Shown: positions 1 through 7,664 of the stretch, in pieces
Layout of the letters: each line of letters opens with the position of its first letter
How positions within the stretch are numbered: the stretch's first letter is position 1
NCBI GenBank assembly: GCA_009885995.1
Contig: VFJQ01000142.1
Coordinates: forward strand, 1 to 37,300
Direction: 5' to 3'
DNA length: 37,300 bases
Source: Verrucomicrobiota bacterium
GTDB lineage: Bacteria > Verrucomicrobiota > Verrucomicrobiia > Chthoniobacterales > Chthoniobacteraceae
The notes under the pieces: model-generated
Told to the model about the DNA's origin: nothing
The model's input: only the letters and a program-made list of their open reading frames with translations
Database searches by the model: none
Made by a program: the position numbers and the translations under genes

Positions 1-568
1 AGGGGGAATGAGGGGGTTGCCACGTCACCCCCTCCCCCACCACCCCGATCTTTCCCTTTACCTGCGGGAACAGCTCTTCCGCATCACGTCTTACCCATTC
101 CGTCGGCGTCGCGATGCACGTCGCTTTCACGCAAGCGCGTTCGAGAAGCTTCGCCTGTCCTTCTCGCTTGATCCATCGCACGAGGGGATGCCGTAAGCTC
201 GCATGAGCGCTCTTCGGCTGATGGAGAAGAAGGAGGTCATGCAAAAAGAACGCATACGGAACGGGACACGCCCACGGAACGTTCCAATGAAAGAAGAACG
301 CGCGATCTGCTCGTGATGCGCGTATGAGGCGTGGAAGCGTGATCTGCTCGCGAACGCCGTACCATGGAAGATCCTTCACCCATATCTCTACGCGCTCACC
401 GAAGCCCCACGAACGCACCTCATCCACCTGATCCTCCCACCGTACAAGCACAGACCACGTACACGAAGAAAAACGCGTGATAAGACGCGGCAATATCTCT
501 GAAATGACGCGCCCAATGCCGCGCGTATGCCTTGCACCCATCATGCGCGCATCTACGAACATCTTCAT
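1..568 (-). CDS. GT4-family glycosyltransferase, N-terminal part (runs off window edge)
   Basis: An uninterrupted minus-strand frame starts with ATG at 568 (a second ATG lies at 562) and runs off the left edge, giving about 189 residues. The start MKMFVDARMM, then RGIGRVISEIL, matches the usual opening of retaining GT-B glycosyltransferases of family GT4. A later stretch (LPWYGVREQITLPRLI, then a PVPYAFFLHDL segment and TEWVRRDAEELFP ending at a GVVGEGV strand) follows the family order up to the interdomain linker. The C-terminal nucleotide-sugar-binding domain lies outside the window. The likely role is transfer of a sugar from a nucleotide donor during LPS, O-antigen or exopolysaccharide synthesis. 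The gene has visibly more A and T and different codon choices than its neighbours and sits next to a tRNA gene, so acquisition by transfer is plausible. No clear Shine-Dalgarno sequence is visible. Family is fairly sure; substrate is unknown. Confidence 0.82.
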   Translation of the reverse strand, partial: MKMFVDARMMGARHTRGIGRVISEILPRLITRFSSCTWSVLVRWEDQVDEVRSWGFGERVEIWVKDLPWYGVREQITLPRLIRASRADRAFFFHWNVPWACPVPYAFFLHDLLLLHQPKSAHASLRHPLVRWIKREGQAKLLERACVKATCIATPTEWVRRDAEELFPQVKGKIGVVGEGVTWQPPHSP

Positions 569-643
569 ATGAAAAGTATGCGTGAGAGCGGGGCTCTTGG
601 CAAAGCCTAGGTGAATAGGGTACCGTGGGGCGGTGCCGCAATT

Positions 644-719
644 CGGGGTGTAGCTCAGTTGGTAGAGCGCCTGGTTTGGGACCAGGAGGTCGCAGGTTCG
701 AATCCTGTCGCCCCGACCA
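644..719 (+). tRNA. tRNA-Pro (anticodon UGG)
   Basis: This 76-nt sequence folds as a canonical cloverleaf. The acceptor stem CGGGGTG pairs with CGCCCCG with one T-G wobble, and its C1-G72 pair is typical of bacterial tRNA-Pro. The D-arm contains TAGCTCAGTTGGTAGAGC. The anticodon stem CCTGG/CCAGG closes the loop TTTGGGA, with anticodon TGG. The T-arm holds TTCGAAT. The 3' CCA is encoded at 717-719. It stands between the divergent-composition glycosyltransferase gene and purM. Confidence 0.97.
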
Positions 720-745
720 TTTGCGACGCGCGTCGCGAATGGGAG

Positions 746-1768
746 TTACAGCACGAGGCGGACGCTGCCGCTGCCTTTGACGATGCCGCCGATGACGACG
801 CCTTTCGTCTTCCGCTGAACGGCGGCCGCGTCCTTAGCGGCGACGACGATGGTCATGCCGATGCCCATGTTGAAGACCTGATACATCTCGGCGCGATCGA
901 CTTTTCCGCCGCGGCCGATGTGGTCGAAGATGGCGGGGACTTTCCAGGAAGAGCAGTCGATCACGGCGTCGCACGATTTCGGCAGGACGCGCGGGAGATT
1001 GTCCACGAGGCCGCCACCGGTGATGTGGGCGAGGCCTTTCACGACACCCGCGGGCAGCGAGGCGAGGAGCGGCTGGTAGTTGCGATGCACGCGGAGCAGC
1101 TCGTCGGCGAGCGTGCCTTTCACGCCGGGCAGCTTCGCGTCGAGGCCGAGGCCCATCTGCTCGAAGAGGACTTTGCGCGCGAGTGTGTAGCCGTTGGTGT
1201 GCAAGCCGTTTGAGGCGAGACCGATCACCACGTCGCCGGCGCGGATCTTCGAGCCGTCGATGAGTTTCGGGCGATCGACGACGCCGACGATGGTGCCGAC
1301 GAGATCGTATTCGCCGGGGTGATACATGCCCGGCATCTGCGCGGTCTCTCCGCCGACGATCGCGCACTTCGCGGCTTTGCACGCCTTCGCGAAGCCCTTG
1401 AGGAGCTGCGTGAAGACGTGCGGTTCAAGTTTTTCCGCGCCGATGTAGTCGAGGAAGAAGAGCGGGCGCGCGCCGATGACTGCGATGTCGTCGATGCAGT
1501 GGTTCACGAGATCCTGGCCGACGGTGTCGTGCCGGCCAGTGGCAAAGGCGACCTTGAGCTTCGTGCCGACGCCATCGGCGCTGGAGACGAGGACGGGGTC
1601 TTTCATCCCGCGGAAGTTCGGGCGGAAGAGACCGCCGAAACCGCCGATGCGGCCGAGCACTTCGGGACCGTGCGTGCCTTTGACGAGCGCCTGGATGCCG
1701 CGCTTCACGCGGTTGCCGAGGTCCACGTCCACGCCCGCGGCAGCGTATGCTTTCTTTGATTTGCTCAT
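746..1768 (-). CDS. purM: Phosphoribosylformylglycinamidine cyclo-ligase (AIR synthetase)
   Basis: PurM uses ATP to close the imidazole ring, converting FGAM to AIR in the fifth step of de novo purine synthesis in the cytoplasm. The 340-residue length is normal. The N-terminal region contains AAAGVDVDLGNR, then SSADGVGTKLKVA and the HCIDDIAVIGARPLFFLDY segment. GGETAQMPGMY and a GLASNGLHTNGYT loop follow. These are the conserved nucleotide- and metal-binding elements of the PurM/ThiL/SelD fold. The ATG at 1768 is only 3 nt past the purF stop, so the two purine genes are almost certainly one transcript, with purF first. No separate ribosome-binding site is obvious, which fits translational coupling. 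No defect is visible. Confidence 0.96.
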   Translation of the reverse strand: MSKSKKAYAAAGVDVDLGNRVKRGIQALVKGTHGPEVLGRIGGFGGLFRPNFRGMKDPVLVSSADGVGTKLKVAFATGRHDTVGQDLVNHCIDDIAVIGARPLFFLDYIGAEKLEPHVFTQLLKGFAKACKAAKCAIVGGETAQMPGMYHPGEYDLVGTIVGVVDRPKLIDGSKIRAGDVVIGLASNGLHTNGYTLARKVLFEQMGLGLDAKLPGVKGTLADELLRVHRNYQPLLASLPAGVVKGLAHITGGGLVDNLPRVLPKSCDAVIDCSSWKVPAIFDHIGRGGKVDRAEMYQVFNMGIGMTIVVAAKDAAAVQRKTKGVVIGGIVKGSGSVRLVL

Positions 1769-1771
1769 GAA

Positions 1772-3229
1772 TCAGCGAGTGGCGTCGAAGAGTTCCGGAT
1801 GCTCGTCCTCGGGCGCGATGAGGTTCGCGCGGCTCTTGCGGCGCTCCATGATGAACTTGTCCACGCTCGGATCGACCGGCACCGGATAATCCCCCGTGAA
1901 GCACGCCTTGCAGAATGAATTCTCCGGCTGGCCGGTCGCGCGCACCATGCCGTCCACGTCGAGGTAGCCGAGCGAATCGGCACCGAGGTAGTCGCAGATT
2001 TTTTGGTGCGAGAGCTGGTTGGCGAGGAGCTTCTCGGGATCGGGGAAGTCGATGCCGTAGTGGCAGGCGTGGCGGTGCGGCGGGCAGGAGATCCGCATAT
2101 GGACTTCCGCCGCGCCGGCTTCGCGCAGGTTCACCACGCGCGCCTTGGCGGTGGTGCCGCGGACGATCGAGTCATCGACGACGACGACGCGCTTCCCGGC
2201 CACGGCTTCCTTGATGAGGTTGAGCTTCACGCGCACGTTGAAGTCGCGGATGAGCTGCGAGGGCTGGAGGAAGGTGCGGCCGATGTAGTGGTTGCGGACG
2301 AAGGCGTGGCTGTAGGGGATGTTCAGCTCCTCGGCGAATCCGAGCGCGGCGTAGTTGCCGGAGTCGGGCACGGGCACCACGACGTCGGCTTCGACCGGGT
2401 GCCGGCGCGCGAGTTCGCGGCCCATCTCGGTGCGGACGCGCGCGACATTGATGTCGCCGATGATCGAGTCCGGCCGGGCAAAATAAACATACTCGAAGAT
2501 GCAGAACGCACGGCGCTCGGGCTGGAACGGAAACTCGGAGCGCACGCCGCTTTCATCGATGATGACGACCTCGCCCGGCTCGATCTCGCGGACGAACTCG
2601 GCATGAATGAGGTCGAACGCACACGTCTCGCTCGAGAGCACCCACGCGCCGTCGATCTTGCCGAGCGCGAGCGGGCGAAAGCCGAACGGATCGCGCACGC
2701 CGATGATCTCGCGCTCGCTCATCATCACGAGCGAGAAGGCGCCCTGGATTTTGCGCAGCGCCGCGAGCACGCCGCTCGCTCCCGCCGGCTGGGCGAGAAG
2801 GTGGACGATGATTTCGCTATCGACGGTGGTCTGGAAGATGGAGCCGCGGCGCTCGAGTTCGTCGCGCAGCACGCCGGCGTTCACGAGGTTGCCGTTGTGG
2901 CCGATCGCGATCTGGCCGCGACCGGTGTTCGCGAGGAGCGGTTGCGCGTTCACGAGCGTGCTGGAGCCCGTGGTGGAGTAGCGGACGTGGCCGATCGAGC
3001 GCATGCCCTTGAGCTGCTCGAGCGTGCTCTCGTTGAAGACGTTGCCGACGAGGCCCATGGCGACGTGCCGCTTGAACTCGCTGCCTGGCCCATCCGCCGT
3101 GACGATGCCCGCGCTTTCCTGCCCCCGATGCTGCAGGGCGAAGAGCCCGTAGTAGGTGAGGATTGCGGCGTTTGGATGGCCGAAGACGGCGAATACGCCG
3201 CACTCGTGGGTCGGTCTGTGGTGCTTCAA
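1772..3229 (-). CDS. purF: Amidophosphoribosyltransferase (first step of purine synthesis)
   Basis: PurF makes 5-phosphoribosylamine from PRPP and glutamine, the committed step of purine synthesis. The N-terminal Ntn glutaminase begins at THECGVFAVFGHP. That Cys becomes the N-terminal nucleophile after removal of a short propeptide. FALQHRGQESAG and the HVRYSTTGSS region follow. The phosphoribosyltransferase domain has the PRPP loop VVVVDDSIVRGTTAKARV. Near the end FCKACFTGDYPV, with other cysteines upstream (RISCPP), marks the Bacillus-like [4Fe-4S] form. I use the TTG at 3229, giving 485 residues and a nine-residue propeptide. In-frame TTG codons at 3241 and about 3271 are alternatives. The frame stays open to an ATG at 3478, but that stretch overlaps the upstream small gene and has no PurF similarity. 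Function is sure; the start is not. Confidence 0.95.
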   Translation of the reverse strand: MKHHRPTHECGVFAVFGHPNAAILTYYGLFALQHRGQESAGIVTADGPGSEFKRHVAMGLVGNVFNESTLEQLKGMRSIGHVRYSTTGSSTLVNAQPLLANTGRGQIAIGHNGNLVNAGVLRDELERRGSIFQTTVDSEIIVHLLAQPAGASGVLAALRKIQGAFSLVMMSEREIIGVRDPFGFRPLALGKIDGAWVLSSETCAFDLIHAEFVREIEPGEVVIIDESGVRSEFPFQPERRAFCIFEYVYFARPDSIIGDINVARVRTEMGRELARRHPVEADVVVPVPDSGNYAALGFAEELNIPYSHAFVRNHYIGRTFLQPSQLIRDFNVRVKLNLIKEAVAGKRVVVVDDSIVRGTTAKARVVNLREAGAAEVHMRISCPPHRHACHYGIDFPDPEKLLANQLSHQKICDYLGADSLGYLDVDGMVRATGQPENSFCKACFTGDYPVPVDPSVDKFIMERRKSRANLIAPEDEHPELFDATR

Positions 3230-3270
3230 TCGGGGCAAGGGCGCGGAGACTAGCGGCGCACTTCCACCGG

Positions 3271-3558
3271 TCAAGAAGCAGTGGGGGTGGATCTGCGATC
3301 GCGGCCGGGCGAGCGCGATCCCGGCGCGCGAGTCAAGCGCGCGCTCCGCGCTACGACGCGCGGGAGATTCCAGTCGCAGCGTGGGCAACGCCACGGCTGG
3401 AAGCAGGTAAAGACGATGGCCGAGATCCAACTCACGAACCACAAGCCACCGGTGAGCACCGTGAGGATCAGATGCCACCGATGCTCAGGCCTCATGCGCT
3501 TGAACAACTGCACGTGCTGGCAGCGAGGACAGTAAGCGCGCAAGCGGTCCGCGTTCAT
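3271..3558 (-). CDS. Small zinc-ribbon membrane protein
   Basis: This is a protein of about 95 residues if started at the ATG at 3558, or 115 from the ATG at 3618. A CPRC pair occurs near the N-terminus (YCPRCQHVQLF) and again after the membrane segment (WRCPRCDW), which suggests one zinc site formed by two CxxC knuckles. Between them lies a hydrophobic stretch (LILTVLTGGLWFVSWISAIV) that looks like one or two transmembrane passes. The C-terminal tail is Arg- and Ser-rich and looks disordered. It lies just upstream of purF on the same strand and is probably co-transcribed with it. I do not recognise a function; the alternating CPRC/TM pattern is shared with small uncharacterised bacterial proteins. 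The coding call rests on the motif symmetry. Confidence 0.62.
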   Translation of the reverse strand: MNADRLRAYCPRCQHVQLFKRMRPEHRWHLILTVLTGGLWFVSWISAIVFTCFQPWRCPRCDWNLPRVVARSARLTRAPGSRSPGRDRRSTPTAS

Positions 3559-3648
3559 CCCCGATGAGCGGATGATCCGCGGTCGGACTTCCGTTCCGCG
3601 ATCGGGTGGTGTCTGCATTTTCCCGGGGCCCTCGCAGTCAGCCGCGCG

Positions 3649-4299
3649 CTATGCTTCCGAGACGATGTGTTCGCGGACGGCGTAACGAACCAGCTCCGCG
3701 AGCGACTTGATCCCCAATTTTTTCATCAGCCGCGCGCGATGCGTCTCGACGGTCTTGATGCTGATGCCGAGCCGCTCGCCGGTCGTCTTGTTGGTGTTCC
3801 CTTCGGCGAGGAGTTGCAGCACTTCGATCTCGCGCCGTGTCATCCCGCCCGTGCGCACCGCCCGTTTCCGCAAACCGCGCTTGAGCGGGAGCCGGTCGGC
3901 AAACTTCGCCAGCCGCCGCGTGAGATACTGCTTCCCGTCGCGCAACGCCCTCACGGCATCGACGACTTCCTGCGCGGCATCGGACTTGAAAACGTAGCCC
4001 TGCGCCCCGGCCGCCAGCGCCTCTTCGGCGAAGTGCTCCGACTCGTGGAGCGAAAGCGCCAGCACCTTGACCTTGCGCAGACTGCGCCGGATCTGGCGCG
4101 TCGCTTCGATCCCGTTCAGCCCCGGCAGCGCGAGGTCCATCACGACCACATCGGGCTGGAGCCGCTCGGCCAGTTCGACCGCGAGGCGCCCATCGGCGGC
4201 CTCGGCGCACACCTCGAAGTCGGGCTGCTGCTCGAGCAGCGAGCGGATGCCGCGGCGAACGATCTCGTGGTCATCTACTAGCAGGATACGCGTGGTCAT
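3649..4299 (-). CDS. NarL/FixJ-type two-component response regulator
   Basis: A 216-residue DNA-binding regulator. The receiver domain occupies roughly residues 3-120, with the acidic pair at 9-10 in LLVDDHE, the phosphoacceptor Asp55 in VVMDLALPG and a conserved Lys near 105 in GYVFKSD. A LuxR-type helix-turn-helix fills the C-terminus (about 150-212): MTRREIEVLQLLAEGNTNK, then GISIKTVETHRARLMKKL. Its ATG at 4299 overlaps the stop of the upstream histidine kinase (ATGA), so the pair is translationally coupled and this regulator is very likely the kinase's partner. The target promoters are unknown. Linker residues 120-150 are unusually Arg/Lys-rich (LPLKRGLRKRAVR). Confidence 0.95.
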   Translation of the reverse strand: MTTRILLVDDHEIVRRGIRSLLEQQPDFEVCAEAADGRLAVELAERLQPDVVVMDLALPGLNGIEATRQIRRSLRKVKVLALSLHESEHFAEEALAAGAQGYVFKSDAAQEVVDAVRALRDGKQYLTRRLAKFADRLPLKRGLRKRAVRTGGMTRREIEVLQLLAEGNTNKTTGERLGISIKTVETHRARLMKKLGIKSLAELVRYAVREHIVSEA

Positions 4300-5768
4300 A
4301 GTGAGGTGGTTAGCGGGAGGGTCACGCGGAGCTTTACGCCCGGCTCGGCGGATTCAAGCTCGAATGCACCCCCGAGCTGCGCCACGCGTTCGCGCATCCC
4401 CGCGATGCCGACGCCACGAAGATCCGCCGGCTCGGACGGGAGTCCGCAGCCGAAATCGCGGACCACCAGCTCGATCCAACCCGGCTCGGTGTTGAGCACC
4501 ACCTCTGCACGCACGCCCTGTGAGTGCCGGTGCACATTCGCCAGCGCCTCCTGAACGATGCGAAAAAGCGTGAGCTCGACCAGCGGCTCGAGCCGCGCGA
4601 TCTGCCGCGGCGCGCGAAACTCGACAGCGATACCGCTGCGCTCGGTGAAGCCATCGATGAAAAACCGCAGCGCTGCCGCCAGACCCCGCTCCTCCAGCAA
4701 CGGAGGATGCAGCAGGTAAGACTGCGTGCGCACTTCCAGCGTGGCGCTCTCCGCCAGCAGGCAGCTCTCCGCGAGCAACTGCGTGCGGGTCTCGGCGGGC
4801 ATGTTCGCATCGGCCATGCACACGCGGTTGAGATTGATCGAGAGGGCCACGAGCAGTTGCGCCGTGGAATCGTGCAACTCCCGCGCGATCCGCCGGCGCT
4901 CCTCATCCTGCGCGCCGAGCAGTCGCTGCGAGAGCTGTCGCATGCGGCTTTCCGCCTTTCGTTGCTCAGTCAGGTCGCGAAGGATCGCAGCGCTGCCGAG
5001 GATCGAGCCCGCCTCATTGCGCAGCGGAAACACCGACAGCAGCACGGGGATATGCCGGCCGCCCTTCGCCACCCGGATGACTTCGCGGTGATGAATCGAC
5101 TCACCAAGCCGCACCCGCCGCTTGATCTCGATCGCCGTCCCCTGGTCCTCCGGCGGCGTGATCGCGAGCGTCGAGCCGCCGAGCACCTCGGCCCGCGTGT
5201 AGCCGAGGAGCTTCTCCGCCCCCTGGTTCCACCCGACGATCCGCCCCGCGAGGTCCGACCAAATCACCGCGTCGTCCATCTGCTCGACGATCAGCGCGAT
5301 CTCGCGCCACTGCTGCGTGCGCGCACGGACGCGCTCCTCGAGTTGGTCCCGCGCCTCCCGGAGTTCTTCCCGCGCGCTCCGCAGCTCGGTGATGTCCGTG
5401 ACCGTGCCGATGTAGCCGCTCAGCACATCGTGCTCATCCCTCTCCTCGACCATCTGGCGATAAACCCACACGACGCTGCCGTCCGGTCGCAGGTAACGCA
5501 GCTCCGTGCGATACGGCACAGGCCGCCCGGGCTGCTGCCCCTGCGCGATCTTGGCCTGCCATTCTTCGCGGATGCGCGGCAGATCGTCCGGATGCACCGC
5601 ATTCTCCCAGCCCAAACCCAGCGCGGACTCGGCAGAGCGCCCGGTCAGCTCGCACCAGCGCTCGTTCGAGTAGGTGTTCCGGCCATGCACGTCCGCCCGA
5701 ATAATACCCACCGGAAGATCCCGCGCGAGCTGCCGCAACCACGCAATATTCTCGCTCTCCGCGCTCAT
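4296..5768 (-). CDS. Cytoplasmic PAS-PAS histidine kinase (HisKA_3 / NarX-like class)
   Basis: A 490-residue sensor kinase. The first PAS domain is at about residues 10-128 (VGIIRADVHGRNTYSNERW to YIGTVTDITELR). A coiled-coil linker follows at about 130-155. The second PAS domain is at about 160-268 (DDAVIWSDLAGRIVGWNQGA to ILRDLTEQRK). The HisKA_3 dimerisation helix has His299 in RRIARELHDSTAQ. The HATPase domain ends the protein, with an N-box in EALANVHRHS and a G-box in GVGIAGMRERVAQLGG. No transmembrane segment is visible, so it should sense a cytoplasmic or redox/energy cue through PAS. The ATG at 5768 forms an ATGA overlap with the upstream fcl stop, and the kinase stop overlaps the regulator start in the same way. 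A longer reading of the frame back to 6041 only crosses fcl in another frame and is rejected. Confidence 0.94.
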   Translation of the reverse strand: MSAESENIAWLRQLARDLPVGIIRADVHGRNTYSNERWCELTGRSAESALGLGWENAVHPDDLPRIREEWQAKIAQGQQPGRPVPYRTELRYLRPDGSVVWVYRQMVEERDEHDVLSGYIGTVTDITELRSAREELREARDQLEERVRARTQQWREIALIVEQMDDAVIWSDLAGRIVGWNQGAEKLLGYTRAEVLGGSTLAITPPEDQGTAIEIKRRVRLGESIHHREVIRVAKGGRHIPVLLSVFPLRNEAGSILGSAAILRDLTEQRKAESRMRQLSQRLLGAQDEERRRIARELHDSTAQLLVALSINLNRVCMADANMPAETRTQLLAESCLLAESATLEVRTQSYLLHPPLLEERGLAAALRFFIDGFTERSGIAVEFRAPRQIARLEPLVELTLFRIVQEALANVHRHSQGVRAEVVLNTEPGWIELVVRDFGCGLPSEPADLRGVGIAGMRERVAQLGGAFELESAEPGVKLRVTLPLTTSL

Positions 5769-6703
5769 GTCCCCCGTGTTTCTCGCTCCCGATACCACGC
5801 GTAAGTCTGCGCAATCCCCTCGCGCAACGCCGTCCGCGGGCGCCACCCGAGCGCGGTGAGCCGCGACGTATCGAGCAGCTTGCGCGGAGTGCCGTCCGGC
5901 TTGCTCATGTCGAAGATCAACTCGCCCGTGAAGCCCACGACTTCGCAGATCAGCTCCGCCAGTTCGCGGATCGTCACGTCCTCGCCGCAGCCCACGTTGA
6001 TCATCTCGGGAGAATCGTAATGCTCGATGAGGAACCGGCACGCGCCCGCGAGATCATCCACGTGCAGAAACTCCCGCCGCGGCGCGCCCGTGCCCCACAC
6101 CACGACCGTCTTCGCACCGCTGGATTTCGCCTCATGCACCTTGCGCAACAGCGCGGGCAGCACGTGCGAACTCGCGAGGTCGAAGTTGTCGCCCGGCCCG
6201 TAGAGATTCGTCGGCATCGCGCAGATGAAGTCCCGCCCATACTCCCGCGCATACGACTGGCAGAGCTTGATGCCCGCGATCTTCGCGATCGCATACGCGT
6301 CATTCGTCGGCTCGAGCGGTCCGCTCAGCAGCGCCGATTCCGGGATCGGTTGCGGCGCGAGCTTCGGGTAGATGCACGAGCTGCCGAGGAAGAGCAGCTT
6401 GCGCGCGCCGAAGTCCGCCGCCGCCTCGATCACGTTGTTCTGGATCTTCAGGTTCTCGAGGAGGAACTCGACCGGGAAGTCGTTGTTCGCCTGGATTCCG
6501 CCGACTTTCGCCGCTGCCAGCACCACGATCCGCGGCTTCTCCGCCTCGAAGAACCGCCGCACCGCCACACGGTCGGTCAGATCGACTTCACCACGCGTCC
6601 GCGTCAGCACATTGCCATAACCCGCGCGCTGCAACTCGCGCAGGATGGCCCCGCCGGCGAGGCCACGGTGACCGGCGACAAAGATGGACTCCTGAAAATT
6701 CAC
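5765..6703 (-). CDS. fcl: GDP-L-fucose synthase
   Basis: An extended short-chain dehydrogenase of 312 residues. It epimerises and reduces GDP-4-keto-6-deoxy-mannose with NADPH to GDP-L-fucose, a donor for LPS and capsule sugars. The Rossmann motif GHRGLAGGA lies at the N-terminus. AAAKVGGIQANN and GSSCIYPKLAPQPIPES are GDP-fucose synthase signatures; the catalytic YxxxK is YAIAK, and PTNLYGPGDNF follows. The gene heads a three-gene unit with the PAS kinase and the regulator, joined by 4-bp overlaps. GDP-mannose 4,6-dehydratase is not in the window. Together with the glycosyltransferase at the left edge it suggests fucosylated surface polysaccharide. Why it is coupled to a two-component system is not obvious from sequence. 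Confidence 0.95.
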   Translation of the reverse strand: MNFQESIFVAGHRGLAGGAILRELQRAGYGNVLTRTRGEVDLTDRVAVRRFFEAEKPRIVVLAAAKVGGIQANNDFPVEFLLENLKIQNNVIEAAADFGARKLLFLGSSCIYPKLAPQPIPESALLSGPLEPTNDAYAIAKIAGIKLCQSYAREYGRDFICAMPTNLYGPGDNFDLASSHVLPALLRKVHEAKSSGAKTVVVWGTGAPRREFLHVDDLAGACRFLIEHYDSPEMINVGCGEDVTIRELAELICEVVGFTGELIFDMSKPDGTPRKLLDTSRLTALGWRPRTALREGIAQTYAWYRERETRGT

Positions 6704-6788
6704 GCTGCGAGGCTAACCACGTCACAGCGCGATTCCATCCCGCTTTTCGGGCTTTGCAGCGCGCGGCCGGCGCCGTCTAATCCCCGCC

Positions 6789-7664
6789 GTGCCGAAGACT
6801 TCCGCCCGCCTCCCCGTCCTCAAAACCTACAAGCTCTACATCGGCGGGAAATTCCCGCGCGGCGAGAGCGGACGCGTCGCGCCCGCCCGCTCGCTCGATG
6901 GCCGCGCGCACCTCGCGAACTACTGCGTCGCCTCGCGCAAAGACTTCCGCGATGCCGTCGTCGCCGCGCGCAAGGCGCAGCCCGGCTGGGCGAAAGCGAC
7001 CGCTTACAACCGCGGCCAGATCCTCTACCGCGCCGCGGAACTGGCCGAGCTCCGGCGCGCGGAACTCGAAGCCGAACTGCACCGCGCCGGCGTGCGCGAC
7101 GCTGCGGCCGAAGTCGATGCCGCGATCGACCGCCTCGTCCATCACGCCGGCTGGACCGACAAGTTTTCCCAGCTCTTCTCATCGGTGAACCCGGTCGCGA
7201 CACCGCACTTCAACTTCACCTTCCCCGAGCCGACCGGCGTCGTCGTCGCCGTCTGCCCGGATGCGCCCGCGCTGCTCGGCCTCGTCTCGCTCATCGCGCC
7301 CGCGATCCTCAGCGGGAATGCGTGCATCGTGCTCGCGTCGGAAACCGCACCGCTGGTCGCGATCGCCTTCGCGGAGATCCTCGCCACGAGCGACCTGCCC
7401 GGCGGCGTCGTGAATGTGCTCACCGGCTCCCGCGCGGAACTCGCGTCGCACTTCGCCAGCCACATGGATGTGAACGCGATCGTCGATGGCAGCGGCGACG
7501 CGGACCTCGCGGCGAAGCTACGCGGCGGCAGCGCGATCAACCTCAAGCGTTACGCCGCCCGCACGCTCGCCGCGAAGGAATGGTTCGGCGCGAAAGCCGA
7601 GGATCCGTTCTGGATTCTCGACACCGTCGAGATGAAGACCGCCTGGCACCCGATCGGGCTCTAG
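6789..7664 (+). CDS. Half-length aldehyde dehydrogenase homologue lacking catalytic residues
   Basis: A 291-residue protein with only the N-terminal, NAD-binding half of the ALDH fold. It opens with YKLYIGGKFPRGESGR. Residues of the cofactor domain follow (FTFPEPTGVVVAVCPD, PAILSGNACIVLASETAP, LPGGVVNVLTGS). Where active enzymes carry the ELGGKSP glutamate there is only GSAINLKRYAA, and the catalytic-Cys domain is missing altogether. Full ALDHs are about 480 residues. The end is not a recent break: the sequence closes with ordered residues (EDPFWILDTVEMKTAWHPIGL) and no remnant follows. Homologues of this type are sometimes paired with a complete ALDH; none is here. It may be a pseudo-enzyme subunit. 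It shares its terminal CTAG with the stop codon of the convergent solenoid gene. Confidence 0.85.
   Translation: MPKTSARLPVLKTYKLYIGGKFPRGESGRVAPARSLDGRAHLANYCVASRKDFRDAVVAARKAQPGWAKATAYNRGQILYRAAELAELRRAELEAELHRAGVRDAAAEVDAAIDRLVHHAGWTDKFSQLFSSVNPVATPHFNFTFPEPTGVVVAVCPDAPALLGLVSLIAPAILSGNACIVLASETAPLVAIAFAEILATSDLPGGVVNVLTGSRAELASHFASHMDVNAIVDGSGDADLAAKLRGGSAINLKRYAARTLAAKEWFGAKAEDPFWILDTVEMKTAWHPIGL

Noticed and set aside
8..641. Short frames on the plus strand (8-196) and minus strand (420-641), and a search for tmRNA, RNase P or 6S RNA in this region.
   Set aside because: A continuous minus-strand glycosyltransferase frame explains 1-568, and no conserved core of those RNAs is visible.
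3230..3478. An 83-residue N-terminal extension of PurF.
   Set aside because: It overlaps the small zinc-ribbon gene in another frame, has no PurF similarity, and the TTG at 3229 gives a normal propeptide before the nucleophile Cys.
5769..6041. Longer start of the PAS kinase.
   Set aside because: It is the antisense-like shadow of fcl; the ATGA overlap at 5768 is a better start.
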